This document shows positions 50,123-61,897 of a stretch of DNA of 64,000 nt, piece by piece. Origin of the DNA: Lepisosteus oculatus. Lineage: Eukaryota > Chordata > Actinopteri > Semionotiformes > Lepisosteidae. The notes beneath the pieces were generated by a model, which worked only from the letters and a program-made list of their open reading frames with translations, was not told where the DNA came from and did no database searches. Numbering within the stretch: position 1 is the first letter of the stretch; every line of letters starts with the position of its first letter. Made by a program: the position numbers and the translations under genes. The stretch lies in contig NC_090706.1 of the NCBI RefSeq assembly GCF_040954835.1, positions 38,945,148 to 39,009,147 on the forward strand. Direction: 5' to 3'.

Positions 50123-53100
50123 TCAGTAGAAGCGCTTGTTCCTCTCCTGGCGTTTCTGGAAGACGACCGCCCCCACGACGGCGCAGACCACGATCCCGAG
50201 CAGGGCGCAGAGCAGCAGCAGGAAGACCTTCCAGCCGGTCAGCGGGGTGCTCCGGAAATTGCCCGTGGGGTCATCAATGTTGTCTGCGGCCGGAGAAACA
50301 GATCAGATACTTCTCCTTCTCTAACGACATCGAGGAAAGCATGGTGTAGGGAAACTACATTTTCAACACACTGGAAAATACTAAGTTCTTATTTTGCATT
50401 TGTTTTTTTTAACAACGCAAGATCAGCTAAAGAGCTGCATAAATAAACAATATTTAGCTATATAAGTGACCCCGTGCTAAGCCAGCCGGTTAATGGCTTC
50501 ACTGCGATCTCACAATGCCCCTAATGCAATGATACAGTAGACAAAAATAAATTCAAACATGTAGGAAAACAAAAAAAGCCCACTGGCAGTTCACAGATTC
50601 AAAGAATAATGCATCCATTTATCTCTTATTTTGGTTGAAAGGCAAAAAGAAAACTGCCACAAAAGCAGCGCTTGGCATCAAAATGGAACCCTGTTATCAG
50701 AATGTCCAAGTTTAAACTAGGCTGAGAAAATGCCTTATTGGCTAAAACAAATTAAACACTCTAAAAACTACAGAAACAACATCCAACCTGCAGTGCAGGC
50801 TGTGCTGGCCTTTGCTGAACATTACCTTTAGGCGATTTGAGCAGGCTGACACTGGGCTCAATTTTGGTCCAGTCCAAACTGTCCTCCTCTGGAGTGTGCT
50901 CCACCATCAGCTGGTACAGCTTCATGGAGATGATGTCGTGGTTATCTAGGGAGCAAGAATGCCATTGAAGCGGTGTGCATGACTGCTCAGTTCAGTCCTT
51001 TATTAATTCGGCTGTTGGTTGCATAGTGCACACAAGTCACAGACAAACCCACCAGCAAGGTCGCCGGTAGCTGCTGAGGCCCCAAAGTAATAACCAATGG
51101 GCAGCCGGACTCCAGAAATATCGATGCACTCTTTCCATTCGTTCTTGTCCTCCACATCAATCATAACCTGTGCAAAAGGCAACATATGTGTTACTGATAC
51201 ACTCTGATCAGGCACTGCAAGCACCTCCTGAGACTCAGCTCAGCGCTGACGGGGTTCATTCGGAATACCTCAAATGCATTTGCAACGACTAAAAACAAAC
51301 CAGCGTTCAAACACAGGTCAAGACACAAGGTTATTTTAATGAACACCGACGAGAGGTTCAAGGCATGCAGTGAACTTTGTGGAAATGTAAATATTCCCCA
51401 TCTATTAAAAATGGTCTCGTTCCGGCAGGATGGCATTTTGATCTGATCTGATCTGGAGTGGGGACTCCAAGAAGTAATAAAGTCTCTAACTGCACGATCT
51501 CTCCACCACCTCTGCCCTGTAGCACAAACCTGGAATGTCTCCAGTTTTGGAAAACCTTGCTCCAAACCTGAGGTCCACACAAGATCATGGTAAACCCATT
51601 CTTTTACTTGCCTCCTAAAACAGAGCTGCCTTTTTTAGTTTTCTTTGACAATCTCTCCTCTCGGCTCACAGCTTGCTCCCCTTCGTTGGGAGGTACGTCA
51701 ACAGGGAAACACCCTATCCCATAGGTCGGAACAATACTTAAATGCACATGGAGACATGCAAACGCAGGAGTCTTCATGTGAAAGTCTCTATCGCCCTAGC
51801 ACCATAGTGCTGTGCCCTCACTGGAAACAAGAGGCTCATCTGTCACCCTTACTGTGAGTCTGCCTTTGGAGTAGCGAACGGCCAGGTAGGTGTCATGATC
51901 CCGGTTCCTGATCTCAGCGGAACATCCTCCCAGCTCAGACGAGCGCCCATCCTTCCCGTGGTCGTAGGCCAAAGATCCGTTGTTTACCATGGCGGAGATG
52001 TAGGGGAATGAGCGCTAAAGGCGACAGAACACCAACAACATCGATCCATTAATTAATCTGGATTCGGCGACACCCACACTCTCTGGAGGATCAGGACTGC
52101 CACTTCTCACTCCTGGCAGCCTGACTTTTAAGTCATTTTACACAGCACTTAAAAAATAAGCATCACCAAGAGAAACTTTCTTGTGCAGGACCTCTCTTTG
52201 CATTTCTCTTCTTCACCCCGATCCTGTGAAAAAGATCATCACCCTACTGTGTGTTTCTCCACAAATGTAGCTGCAAGATTTAAATTGTCTCCAAAACGAA
52301 GGTGTCATTAGAAAATTGCTCCGTCTGCATTTTGAAACACATTTAGAGAAAAGAAATAATTACAGTCCAGGCACATGTGTGAAATCGAGCAAACCAGCGC
52401 TTCACTGTCATTTGTTAGATCACACAGCAGCTGTAACAACTCCAAGTTGAGCCTCCTGAGCCTGGCAGCGCCCTCTGGCTTATTTCTTTACCAGAACAGA
52501 TAAAAATAAAAATATAACAGACCCGCTGGACTCATTGACTGCTTTGTACACTTTAATAAAAATAAGTCGCTCTTTTGGGAGAGGAAATCTACACACAGAG
52601 ATATAAAAAGCAAACAACATTCATCTTTCCAGAGTTACAGAAAACTCAAGCCGAGAAGCTGTCAAACAAAAGTTTGGGAAAGTAAAAGCAATTCTTCGGT
52701 CATCGGCGTTTCACCCAGCATTTATACTGGTTAGTTTAGAAGAGACAAAGCTTGGAAGAGACAGGCAGGCTGTTGCTGGCGTTATATAGGAAGGCAACAA
52801 GGAGAATGCTCAGATCTGACACAATGGATTCAGAAAAAAAAAACATTCCAGTCACCCCTGCATTTTCCCCAACAGTGACCAAGGAAGTTACATGGGGGAA
52901 CATCCAACAGCCTCAGGTATTTGAGAGATCAAACATCCAGATTTCTCATTTCTCCAAAGTATTCAAACCAAGCTTTTCATAAGGATTGGGAAGACACGAC
53001 AGAAGCATTTGATCCTTATTTCCTTTACCCAATGAGTTTAATGAGTTCAGGTCACTTCCTGCTTTTGCGTTTTCTGATTGTACTGCGGTACGTGAAATTC

Positions 53101-56100
53101 AGACCATTTCATTTCAGAAGCAAGGGGAAGTTATGGGATAAACTGTAAGCTGTCCCATCTAGCATACTTAGAGCAGGAGCTACTATAAGGCTGAACTACC
53201 AACCAGAATGCATGTTCTGAATCCATTGCTCTACAAATTTGTTATACAAACACCATCGTATCCCCTTTACGCAACAAACACGTCGCAAAGAAGAAAAGGC
53301 TGCCCATCACTCACGTCAGAAGCCTCATCGTTAGGGTACGTGTCTATAAAAATGGCCAACCCGTGGAAGTTATCTTTGCTTCCAAGCACAGGTCCTGCAG
53401 AGAGAAAACCGCATCCGTGAGTACAGGAACACGGGCACACTTACGTCCATGCCGTGCAAGTCGTTGCGGAAGGTGTCCACAAAAATGCCGAGGCCAACAA
53501 AATGGTCCTGGTTTCCGAAGACCGGCCCTGAGCGGAGGCAGGGACGGAGTGGCAGACACCGAAGATTAAAACCAGACAAAAAAAAAAATCAGAACAAGGG
53601 TTTCCAGCAGAAATAAAACAAAATCGAGCCGAGTGAAGAGGAAACCCTGAAGGCTGAAGTCAGGAGGGAGCAAACCACAAGGGGGAAACCCTTTCCACTC
53701 AGAGACGTTTGTGCAACAACAGTGATGCCCCGTAAAATAACATTTTCCAAACCGTACTGTTCTATTTGCTTAGCAATTTAAATCACAGATGAACCCATGC
53801 AAAATTAGCAATCTAATTCTCGTTTCGGTGCAGTAGACTCCTTCATTTTCATCTCCTACTAATTAAAAATTGTTCTCATCTGCCACGCAGTGCAGACCTG
53901 TAATTAGTCCCTTAGCAGAAGCTTCTGCACAAAGTGAGCTACAGACACAAGGGGGTGAATTAACACTGACAGTGGGCAGCTGCACATTCATTTATCTCGG
54001 CTCCACAGTGTCCCATCTGAAGGAAAGTGCACAGAGCCCAAGTGACTGGGATAACACCAGCTGAGTCGGCAGAGAGCCAACCATCCTGGCAAACAAGCCC
54101 CTTTCCTCAAGTTTTCTGAGATCTACCCAGGAATGCAGGAATGAAACTCTACAGGGTTTTTTTAAAAGGGGGATAGTTTAGACGTTAAGCCCTAAAAGGA
54201 GTTGTGACAAATTACCAGGCTGCAGTCTCTCTTTTGTGTACCAAATGGCAATGCCATCGCCATGCAGATTCTTCTTTCCAGATCCATGTACTTTGAACTG
54301 CACATGCATTTCCCAGTCCTTTAGGAAGCAAGGCTGCAAACAGAAAGAAGGACGCATCAAAAGCACTGACTGGATAAATACTGAATGCAAATGTGTTTTT
54401 GCGATTTAGGTGTAATCCAAATTTTAGAAACCATACACAACTATATTTGGATATTTTATACATATTATGCGATGTTACTATATTATAATATATTGTAAAG
54501 TGGGTGGCGGAGGTCGGCACTGTAATGCACGTAGAAAGAACTTTTTTAATGTATGGAAAAGGCTATTCCCAAACTGAGCTGGTAGCTCAAATATAAAAGG
54601 AAGGAGCGTAGGACAGTCTCTCCAGCTGTCCGCTCAGTTCTGGTGCGAATACACACACTTCACTGCCTTTCTTCAGTATCCCTTTGTTTCCTAGGCAACC
54701 ACACAGTCTCCCACGCCCCCCAGAAGACATACTAGCCCTAACCCCAGGGTGTCTCCCTGCCAACTTTCAGGCGGGGAAAGCGCAACCTCTACAACGCTGC
54801 AATACACATTATATACACTGTATTTTGTATTTCAATGGAGCTGGTGGACCAGTAGGGGGCACTCTTTCCTCTAGACCACAGTCTCCACACACTATTGCTC
54901 CAGCACCCTGAATGGAGAGACTGCTGTGGAAGGTGCCCCCCCTTGACAAGATGTTAACCTGACTACTGGGCTGTTAAAGATGCCATGGCTCTGCTCTGAC
55001 GAGCAGGGGGTGTTATCCCTGGCCTCCAGGCTAAATGCAAGTCTGGGCTTGCACGTTCTGGCCTCCCTGAATTCCTCCCTCCGCCAGCTGATCTGGTGCG
55101 GCGCAGAAAGACCCACAGTGAGCTGCACCGCGTCAGTGGCAGATGGAGTCGGTCTCTTTCTAAAATGTTAGGAGCTGTGGGATCCCAATGGGTTACAATA
55201 CAATTGTATTATTTTAGCTTGCGGATGTTTCAACTGCAGTGGCCTTTTTTATTAGTTCCGTTGTTCAAGCGGACACATGGGAAAACCCACATGGGAATCT
55301 GGTTTCTTTCTACCGAGTCCATTTACTCACCACCGTGTTCCAGATGGAGCCTTGTTTGCTACGTTCGTCTGGCGTCAGACGAACATACTGGCTGGTCACT
55401 AAAGTACTACCCCAGAAATCCCACTGCGCCGAAGAGCCTGTTCCCACTCCTGCAAGATCAATTTAAAACAAAAGGTTCTGAGCAAAGAAGGTCAAAATCC
55501 CATCTTCCTTGAGATGAACATACTGTAGGCCACTCAAACAGACTACTTAAGTCACAGTGAATTCAAAATACTGACATGCTGAAAATGCTTGAGGTATGTT
55601 TTACAAGACTACATTTAGGCCAGTTTACAGGGCAGGTTATTAAAATAGGTCTCTGGTACAAGGGGCTTTGCATACCAAATGGTGCAGGAGAACAAACAAA
55701 CTAAGTGTATAGTGAAGGAAAAAATAAGAATTATCTAAATAATATTTGATTATTTGTTCCTGTGACTCTCTCATTCCGTTTTGGTGAAGCTTTTCTGAGG
55801 TTGGGAATAAACACTGGCACCTCACAATCGCTCTGAAGAGAAGTTCAAAATATGCCAGAGTTTGCTAAGGACGGTCTCCGATGCAGGCAGCGTCAGTGTG
55901 CTGCGCGCTGTATACTGTATGTGACCTCTGAGCTCATCACTATTTCCAAACGGGGGGAGGGTGGCAAAATAATTGTGTTTACGTCTTCCTGGCCTTGCAA
56001 AACCGGCTTTCCCATCCCCATTACCTACTACATCTTGAGTCATTTTGGGAGATGGGTGTCGCCTGCTAGTAAAGAAAACTCAGGGCTGTGATTTTTAATG

Positions 56101-56811
56101 AACAAATTGTATTCCGGTTGGAATTTGAACGAAATCCGTTCTTCCTACATCTTCCTTGAGCTACTGAGCAAATGCGACTTACAGCAGAACTCGGTTACAA
56201 GGCAGGATAAACCTTGATCTGATAAAACGAGAAACAAAAACAACGCACGCCAAGAATGGTTTTTCGTGTTTCTTGGTAAAGCTTTTCAAATAGGAACCGG
56301 GGGCGTGAGAGGCTTGCACAGGTGGGCTCCGGAAAGAAAGGCAAACGTACCATCTTGCCCAGTCAACGTGCGAAATGAAGCTTCTCGCTGGGGAACTGCA
56401 AAAAAGAATTTACTACGGACAGCACTTACAACAGCGGGTTTCATCAACTTGCAGTCGCGCTGCCTGCAGCTTGTAATCACCGGAAGCGTCATTTTCTGCT
56501 GCGTGCAGATCTGAATTTGACTTTATGCTTGGGGTGCCCTGGAAAGGCGGGTGATACGCGAGTCCTGCGCGGTACACACCACTTGGCAACATCCGACTGA
56601 AAAGTTACTCACCTTGGTACGGCTTCATAAGTGAGTGCTCCCGCTTCAAGTGCTCGCTGTTACCGTCTGTGATATCGGCATGGACCACGGCCACCGGGCA
56701 CAGCCCCACCAGCAGGAAGACGCTGAAAAAACCCGCCAGAGTCACGATCTTTCCAGCCAAAACGGACCGAAACCACCGAGAAGCAACTCTCTCGCTCCCT
56801 CCCGTCGCCAT
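50123..56811 (-). CDS. lman2: Lectin, mannose-binding 2 (VIP36)
   Basis: Type I membrane L-type lectin that binds high-mannose N-glycans on cargo between ER, ERGIC and Golgi. Eight coding positions: 56811-56613, 55449-55331, 54333-54216, then exon 4a (53527-53445) or 4b (53394-53315), 52014-51853, 51167-51053, 50945-50826 and 50283-50123. With 4b the product is 357 residues, with 4a 358 (human 356). Signal peptide to about A45 (VAVVHA|DITDGNSEHL), lectin domain about 50-275, membrane span about 324-346, tail QKRQERNKRFY. Sugar/calcium residues seen: D132 in HGDG, D163-T-Y165-P-N167 in exon 4b, H191 and D194, and G261-D262-L263. There is an N-glycosylation sequon at N184-G-S. The odd feature is the duplicated exon 4. 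Its neighbour 3 kb downstream on the same strand is tmed9. Confidence 0.97.
53315..53394 (-). CDS. lman2: lman2 alternative exon 4b (VIP36-like version)
   Basis: 80 bases between acceptor ctctgcag (AG at 53396-53395) and donor gtgagt. It starts in phase 1 and ends in phase 0, coding GPVLGSKDNFHGLAIFIDTY then PNDEASD. The Ca2+-site residues D, Y and N (DTYPN) are present. It closely resembles the equivalent human LMAN2 segment and has the same 27-residue length, so this is probably the constitutive or ancestral VIP36 form. Confidence 0.9.
53395..53444 (-). other. lman2: 50-nt spacer between exons 4a and 4b
   Basis: It begins with the exon 4a donor gtaagtgtg and ends with the exon 4b acceptor ttttctctctgcag. 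At 50 nt it is shorter than vertebrate introns normally spliced, because donor and branch point would be too close. The only branch-like word seen, tactcac, lies mid-spacer. It should therefore not be removed as an intron, which forces a choice between 4a and 4b. Confidence 0.8.
53445..53527 (-). CDS. lman2: lman2 alternative exon 4a (VIPL/LMAN2L-like version)
   Basis: 83 bases between acceptor cgctcag (AG at 53529-53528) and donor gtaagt. It has the same start and end phases as 4b and codes GPVFGNQDHFVGLGIFVDTF then RNDLHGMD (28 residues). The metal-site D and N are kept, tyrosine is replaced by phenylalanine as in ERGIC-53, and the proline after it is replaced by arginine. VFGNxDxFVGLGxFVDT is the pattern I remember from the paralogue LMAN2L. 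Both splice sites are strong and the frame is open, so this is a live exon, not a relic. Confidence 0.88.
54849..54862 (+). promoter_or_regulatory. CTCF-like motif, rightward
   Basis: The plus strand reads CCAGTAGGGGGCAC, 13 of 14 core positions. It lies in lman2 intron 2. Confidence 0.4.
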
Positions 56812-58317
56812 CTTTCTCCTCAGTATGAAGCTACTTCCTGTTGCGCTGAAACGACCAGAAACAAGCGGCTTTGTTTCGATACTTTCCCCCCAACGTGTTA
56901 GTATCTAGTTTAAAACTTCATCTGAAATTATACGGTCAAACTACTAAACCAACAGACACAACGAAAGTGGTCAATCGTTTAGACATCTCTATAATCCGCG
57001 TTTATTTGCACAACTCACAAAACGTTTCCTAGTTATACGAGCTTAACGCAAATATTTTTTTTCAAACAGGTTTTCTAAGAACGTATGTCATGACTGAGGT
57101 CTAGTATAATTATTTGTGATATATCTGAACAATAAACGATGGGTTTAACCGATAAATGTCATAATCAACTGTAAAGAAAACTTTGCAGATTGCTCGCAGG
57201 GAGTTTGTTGCAGTACGGAATAATTTGGCTGCCGGAAAGGGTTGCTGAAGCCAATTAGAAAAGAGCACATAAGTGCAAATATCAGTTTTCACAATCCAGG
57301 AGTTAAGAGTGCAGTTGAAAGCTTATAGCGGACGATAGCCAATAACTGAACGACACCTGGGAATTAACTCCCTGATCCTCCGGTGTAAATTGTTGGTCGT
57401 CCAGTCTTAATGTTTTATATGGTTTTATGTGTTTTGCTCATGGAGGGGGTGAATTACGAACTGTATTAATATTGTTGATGATGATGTTGAAGCACCGTTC
57501 ACGACACAAAACGCGAATTAATGCAAAAGAGACACGTCTACAAAACAAACTAAAAACAAAAAAAAAACAAAAAAGGTAAACAACTGTTATGATTCACTTT
57601 ATGAAGAATCGATGCAGTGACGAAGTACGACTAAGAGGGCACAGCCAGTTTTTCCATTTTAAAAATAATCTGACAGCAGGCTCGGTTGAAAAAAAAAACA
57701 GTTTCGGGTCAGTCTGATGTCATGCATTTTCTGAAGACGTGCAACGATTTCCCATTGCAGCGAGTCGACTGTTTAATGAAGTGAGGTGAAGATCCTTCAC
57801 ACGCAGAAACGAGCGATGTAATATATTGAATTATAAATTATTGATTAGTAACTCAAGCTGATGGATGGGAGACTTAGAAACCAGCTAGATCACGACTGTA
57901 TTCCGTAAACCCCTGCATCACTCTCTCTTTTCAAATCAGCCTGGCATTTTCCATCACGCAGAAATGTCACCACCTGTGATTTTTGCTCTGACACCATTTT
58001 TGGCAATTCTGTTGATCACAGAACATCACAAGCGCCGCGAAGAACGTCACGAGTGTAAAATACACAAATGTCACTTCAGAAGTGCAGTTTTAACGTTCTG
58101 TGGTCAAGCCAAACAAGGATTTCAGTGGGGATGGCTGACAGTAAGGGGGTAGCCGTGATCTCGGAATGCATCTGCAAACATGGAAAAGGAACCCAGAATA
58201 TCGTGTTTTAACGTGCCCACACATTAATGGTACTGTAACGCATACGGCCGACATTACAGGTTGTGACGTCACCGCCCTTCCCTGTGAATCGCAGGGACCT
58301 CAGCCGCCGGGCTGATG

Positions 58318-58390
58318 GGAGATCTCCCTTTAGCTCAACTGGCTGGGTCCCTGTTGAGTGACCCAGTTCGAGTCCCACCGGTGGGGGGCG
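58318..58390 (+). mobile_element. tRNA-derived SINE head or tRNA relic
   Basis: An A-box-like tagctcaactgg (58331-58342) and a B-box-like gttcgagtccc (58366-58376) have the correct order and spacing. Between them lies a perfect 7-bp stem, ctgggtc/gacccag (58343-58349 with 58360-58366). The acceptor ends do not pair into a proper cloverleaf, so a working tRNA gene is unlikely. Confidence 0.6.
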
Positions 58391-59315
58391 CATACCCACG
58401 TGAGCCTGAGATGACAGTACTGTAACCAATAAAGACAAACATGGGGCCCTGGATGGTTTTACATCATCACTTGCAGGTTCAGGAGGGGGAACTCCCCACA
58501 AGTGTTTCAGGAAATTTCAAGAACTGAACCCTGTCCATGATAGGGACAGGGGAAACCCCTTTCCTTTCAACCAAAATCCTCACTTTCTTAATTGGTCTAA
58601 TTACTTTTAATTAACATCTATAATCATTATATGGAAGCGTTTTAGAATTGGCTATCCAAGGTGGGTTTTATAGTTAATGCAACATGAATCAAAAGCTCCC
58701 TTTAAATGAACAACTTTGAAATTTTGAAATATTAGATGAAATATCTAAGGTATCTAACGCAACAAGGTAGACAAGAGTGTCTTTTAAAAGCTCCTATTAC
58801 GGACAATTTAATTAAGCAATGAAAACACGTTAAGCCGCGTATCACACAAGAACAGTTTGGCGCCCCTGGTGAAGAGTCATGCTGGAGGATTGATAAGATC
58901 TGTTCCACAAATATTCAGTAGATGGAGCTGCAGGTCTACAGTACTGCACTGGCTTCAGGCATTGTTTTCATATTTAATGACAGAAACAACCCCTTGACTG
59001 TTAAAATACAAACATGTCCATAAACAACACTTTATTTTATCGACAACAATTGAGAGGGTATTGTTTAAAGAGTCCAAACTACCACCACTGTAGAAAGACA
59101 CAGGTGTAGCTACATAAAGTCTATACACATTATCTAACACAGAAGTCCCATTTTTAGAATGATGGCACAATATTTCACAGCGTCAGATATAAAGAGCATA
59201 TTAGGCTCTTAGCTTAAATCCACATCTGATCAGTGTGTGAGCTTCAAAGTAACAAGTAGAGGCTATGTCCATACAGAAAAGTGGGAGAAAAACACATTTT
59301 GGCTGAGCTTACACC

Positions 59316-59378
59316 CAAAAAGGCTCCATAGCTAAAAATTCTTTTTTGCAGTGTGGAATTAACCTATACTTGTTATTC
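59316..59378 (+). repeat. Diverged copy of the 36410 foldback-family repeat
   Basis: It reads 'aaaaaggctccatagctaaa' then 'ttttttgcagtgtggaatta' then 'acctatacttgttattctct', the same word order as the centre and right arm of the element at 36410-36535. Confidence 0.55.
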
Positions 59379-61544
59379 TCTGTTTAAAAATGTCAAACAG
59401 AAGATAACAGACATTGGACAACATTGACTAGACCCAATTTCCTGTAGAACTGCCGCCTTTCAGATCTGCAACTTAGAGAGAAGAAACGTTTACTGTTTCA
59501 GAAATCCTGAAGCCTTTTTGTAGATGTGTCTCTGTGGTAAATAACACGTCGCTCACCAAGTCAGAACTAATTGCAAAAGCGTCTCATCGGCATGTCAGTG
59601 GACGTCTCACGTTGGCTTGAAGTGTTTCTGTTGAACCTGGAAGTGGACAGGGGCTGCTCGTTGATCAGTCAGCCTCCACTGGCCCTTGCTGTGTCGCCAG
59701 GGAGCAGGACAAAGCCCTGGACCTGGACTGAAATTGAAGTGATTACTCTGTGGCATGAGGAGGAGGAATAGATATGTTCACAACAGTCCCATCCTCTGAA
59801 ACCCAAGTGCTATAGGAGAGGAAAAAGAAAATTGTACTCAGCCCACATCTTTATTGATGAAGTGTAGCTGTGCTTGTGCATGGTCTTCCAGGTCATTTTC
59901 CTTGGAGGAGATGGAAAACGGCAGTTGTCCACTCTAATCACTAAAATGATGGGTAGAATCCAGTAGTAAATGCTGACTCTGTACACTACTGCCCGTTTTC
60001 TACAGCCACAGCCTTTTCACCTAAATCAACAAAAGGCAGTAAAATATAAATCAAGCATTTATTGAAAGAAAAGCTAGATGCAAAAGACGAATTCACAAAA
60101 TAAACACCAGAGCCCAGAATACATTAATAAAACAGAAACATCGCCTTACTGGTTAATTTAGGAGTCTCTGTTTTATGTGTAATTATTTAAAATAATAAAC
60201 CAGAATAATGTTCTGCAGGCAATTCATTAAGAACAGAATGGTTTTGAAGAGCTGTAAATTATGATGGTGATTTTGCCCATCCTTTTCGGCTTTTCTAATG
60301 TGCTCCATTCAGATTTTATATTCTAAATTGCGAAACTTGAAAAATAAATGTAAAAATGTCTGGAAATAATTTTCTCTGCAGTATAACAACCTAAATATCA
60401 TTGTAATGGCACTTACTTATTCAAAGCAAGACTGAGCCACTAAAATAGATAATTATGTTTATTTAGGCGCATACTAATTTTGCAAGTCTTTTTCGTTAAT
60501 GATTTCTTGTTGCATTTCATTTCCTCCCCAACCAGAAGGGATCTCATACAATACAATTCTGTCACCACGTGTCCATCTCCTCACTCCCAGGATTTTCCAA
60601 CCAAGGCCTCACAGGTCAAATCAGAAATTCCAGCAGGAGCGACTGCCTCTGCGGCTGCATTCTGAGATGCCCCGCCCGCAGTGCGTCCACAGATCCGAGG
60701 AAAGGAGAATTCCGTATGGAAGTTCTCGTGTGAAGTTCAGGAGGGGAGGAGGACCACCAAGCAGGTTTCCCTCCGGCTGTTCCAGATCGTCTTGCTTCGC
60801 CCTGCCGTTTCTCAGAGCTGTATATCCTGTATCAGACCTAACTCTCACACCACCCCTCCTCCTCCCCATGCCCACTTGTGTGGCTGTCCAGTGGGCCGGC
60901 CCTCAGCCAGGCAGGGTTAGACAAACCCCACTCTAACCAGACACTCAATAAACATGCTCAATGGCATCTCATGCGTAGAGCAAGACAGGACAGCTCCAGT
61001 GATACCAGGAGAGAGAATGTGGAGACTCAATGCCAACGATTTAGCTATGGTCATACCAGACATTTCATCTTGGGGTTCCAAATAAGAGGTCAAGATTAGA
61101 AATTCCCCCAAACACTTCCTCCTGGTTTTTCTGAGCTACAAGTGTCTCACATTCGGGAATCGCAGTGGGACATGGTAAAAACAAAACACGTGGCTGAATT
61201 GATGTTAAACGATCTGTGATTTTAAAGGTACTTGTTGGGCTGTGTGATTCTTTCTCTCTTATGAAGAACATTAAAGCAAAGGCAATTAATTAACTATTAA
61301 TTAATAGTTTTGGCTGTCCGGTAAATCATTGTGTTGGTAAACTGACTCGGTATATCAATATGATAGACTTCTTTTCAGCTACACATGGCTTTTTTCATGT
61401 ATCAATTCAATGCATACAATTTATCATTGAGACTGCAACCAATTACATCAATTCCGTGTAATTAAAGTCATATTTCTATATATTTAGGGGACATAAAGTC
61501 ATCTTGTTATTAAGTAATATGTACTTGTGCATATTGCAAAGCTG

Positions 61545-61850
61545 TATGTCTTCTCTAAGGTTAAAATCACTAATGAAAATAAAGGTCCAAGAGGAAGAGC
61601 TGATTTATAATAAGATTCTAGTGTGGTTATTATTATAGCAATGTTGCCTTGCTAATTGAATAGAGCCCCAGTTTGTCAGCAAAATAGCTATTCTAAAGGC
61701 AATTAATCAGAAAGGAGGTGAGGAATGAGAGCTGGCTGTGTTTGTTCAGATCTTTCAATCCATTTTAATGTTGATAGGAGGATGAAGATGTGACCTTTAT
61801 TAGAAGCAACCGTGTATTCAAGCAATTAAACAGAACGTAGAACAGAAGAG
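61545..61850. promoter_or_regulatory. Candidate conserved non-coding element
   Basis: A 300-bp block with ATTA-type cores (gctaattgaata, ggcaattaatcaga, aagcaattaaac) set in text without repeats or open frames ('agagccccagtttgtcagc', 'aaaggaggtgaggaatgaga'). It ends just before a TATATAA box. It may be an enhancer or promoter-proximal element of a developmental gene to the right. Conservation is inferred from appearance only. Confidence 0.4.
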
Positions 61851-61856
61851 TGTGAC

Positions 61857-61863
61857 TATATAA
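61857..61863 (+). promoter_or_regulatory. TATA-like box
   Basis: TATATAA in the context gtgactatataagtc, directly after the candidate conserved block. A transcription start about 30 bases on would fall near 61888. No long open frame follows; the first ATG downstream opens only nine codons. Confidence 0.3.
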
Positions 61864-61897
61864 GTCTGTTCCATAACGTCTGGTCCATTAAAGCTGG

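Noticed and set aside
53315-53527. Exon 4a as a dead duplicate of 4b
   Set aside because: 4a has an open frame, strong splice sites, matching phases and preserved metal ligands, and its differences follow a paralogue-like pattern instead of random decay.
58318-58390. A functional tRNA gene
   Set aside because: A and B boxes are present but the acceptor and T stems do not pair into a cloverleaf, so it is listed as a SINE head or relic.
58859-58872. Another CTCF-like site (ggcgcccctggtg)
   Set aside because: The core lacks one G in the GGGGGC run, so the spacing is wrong.
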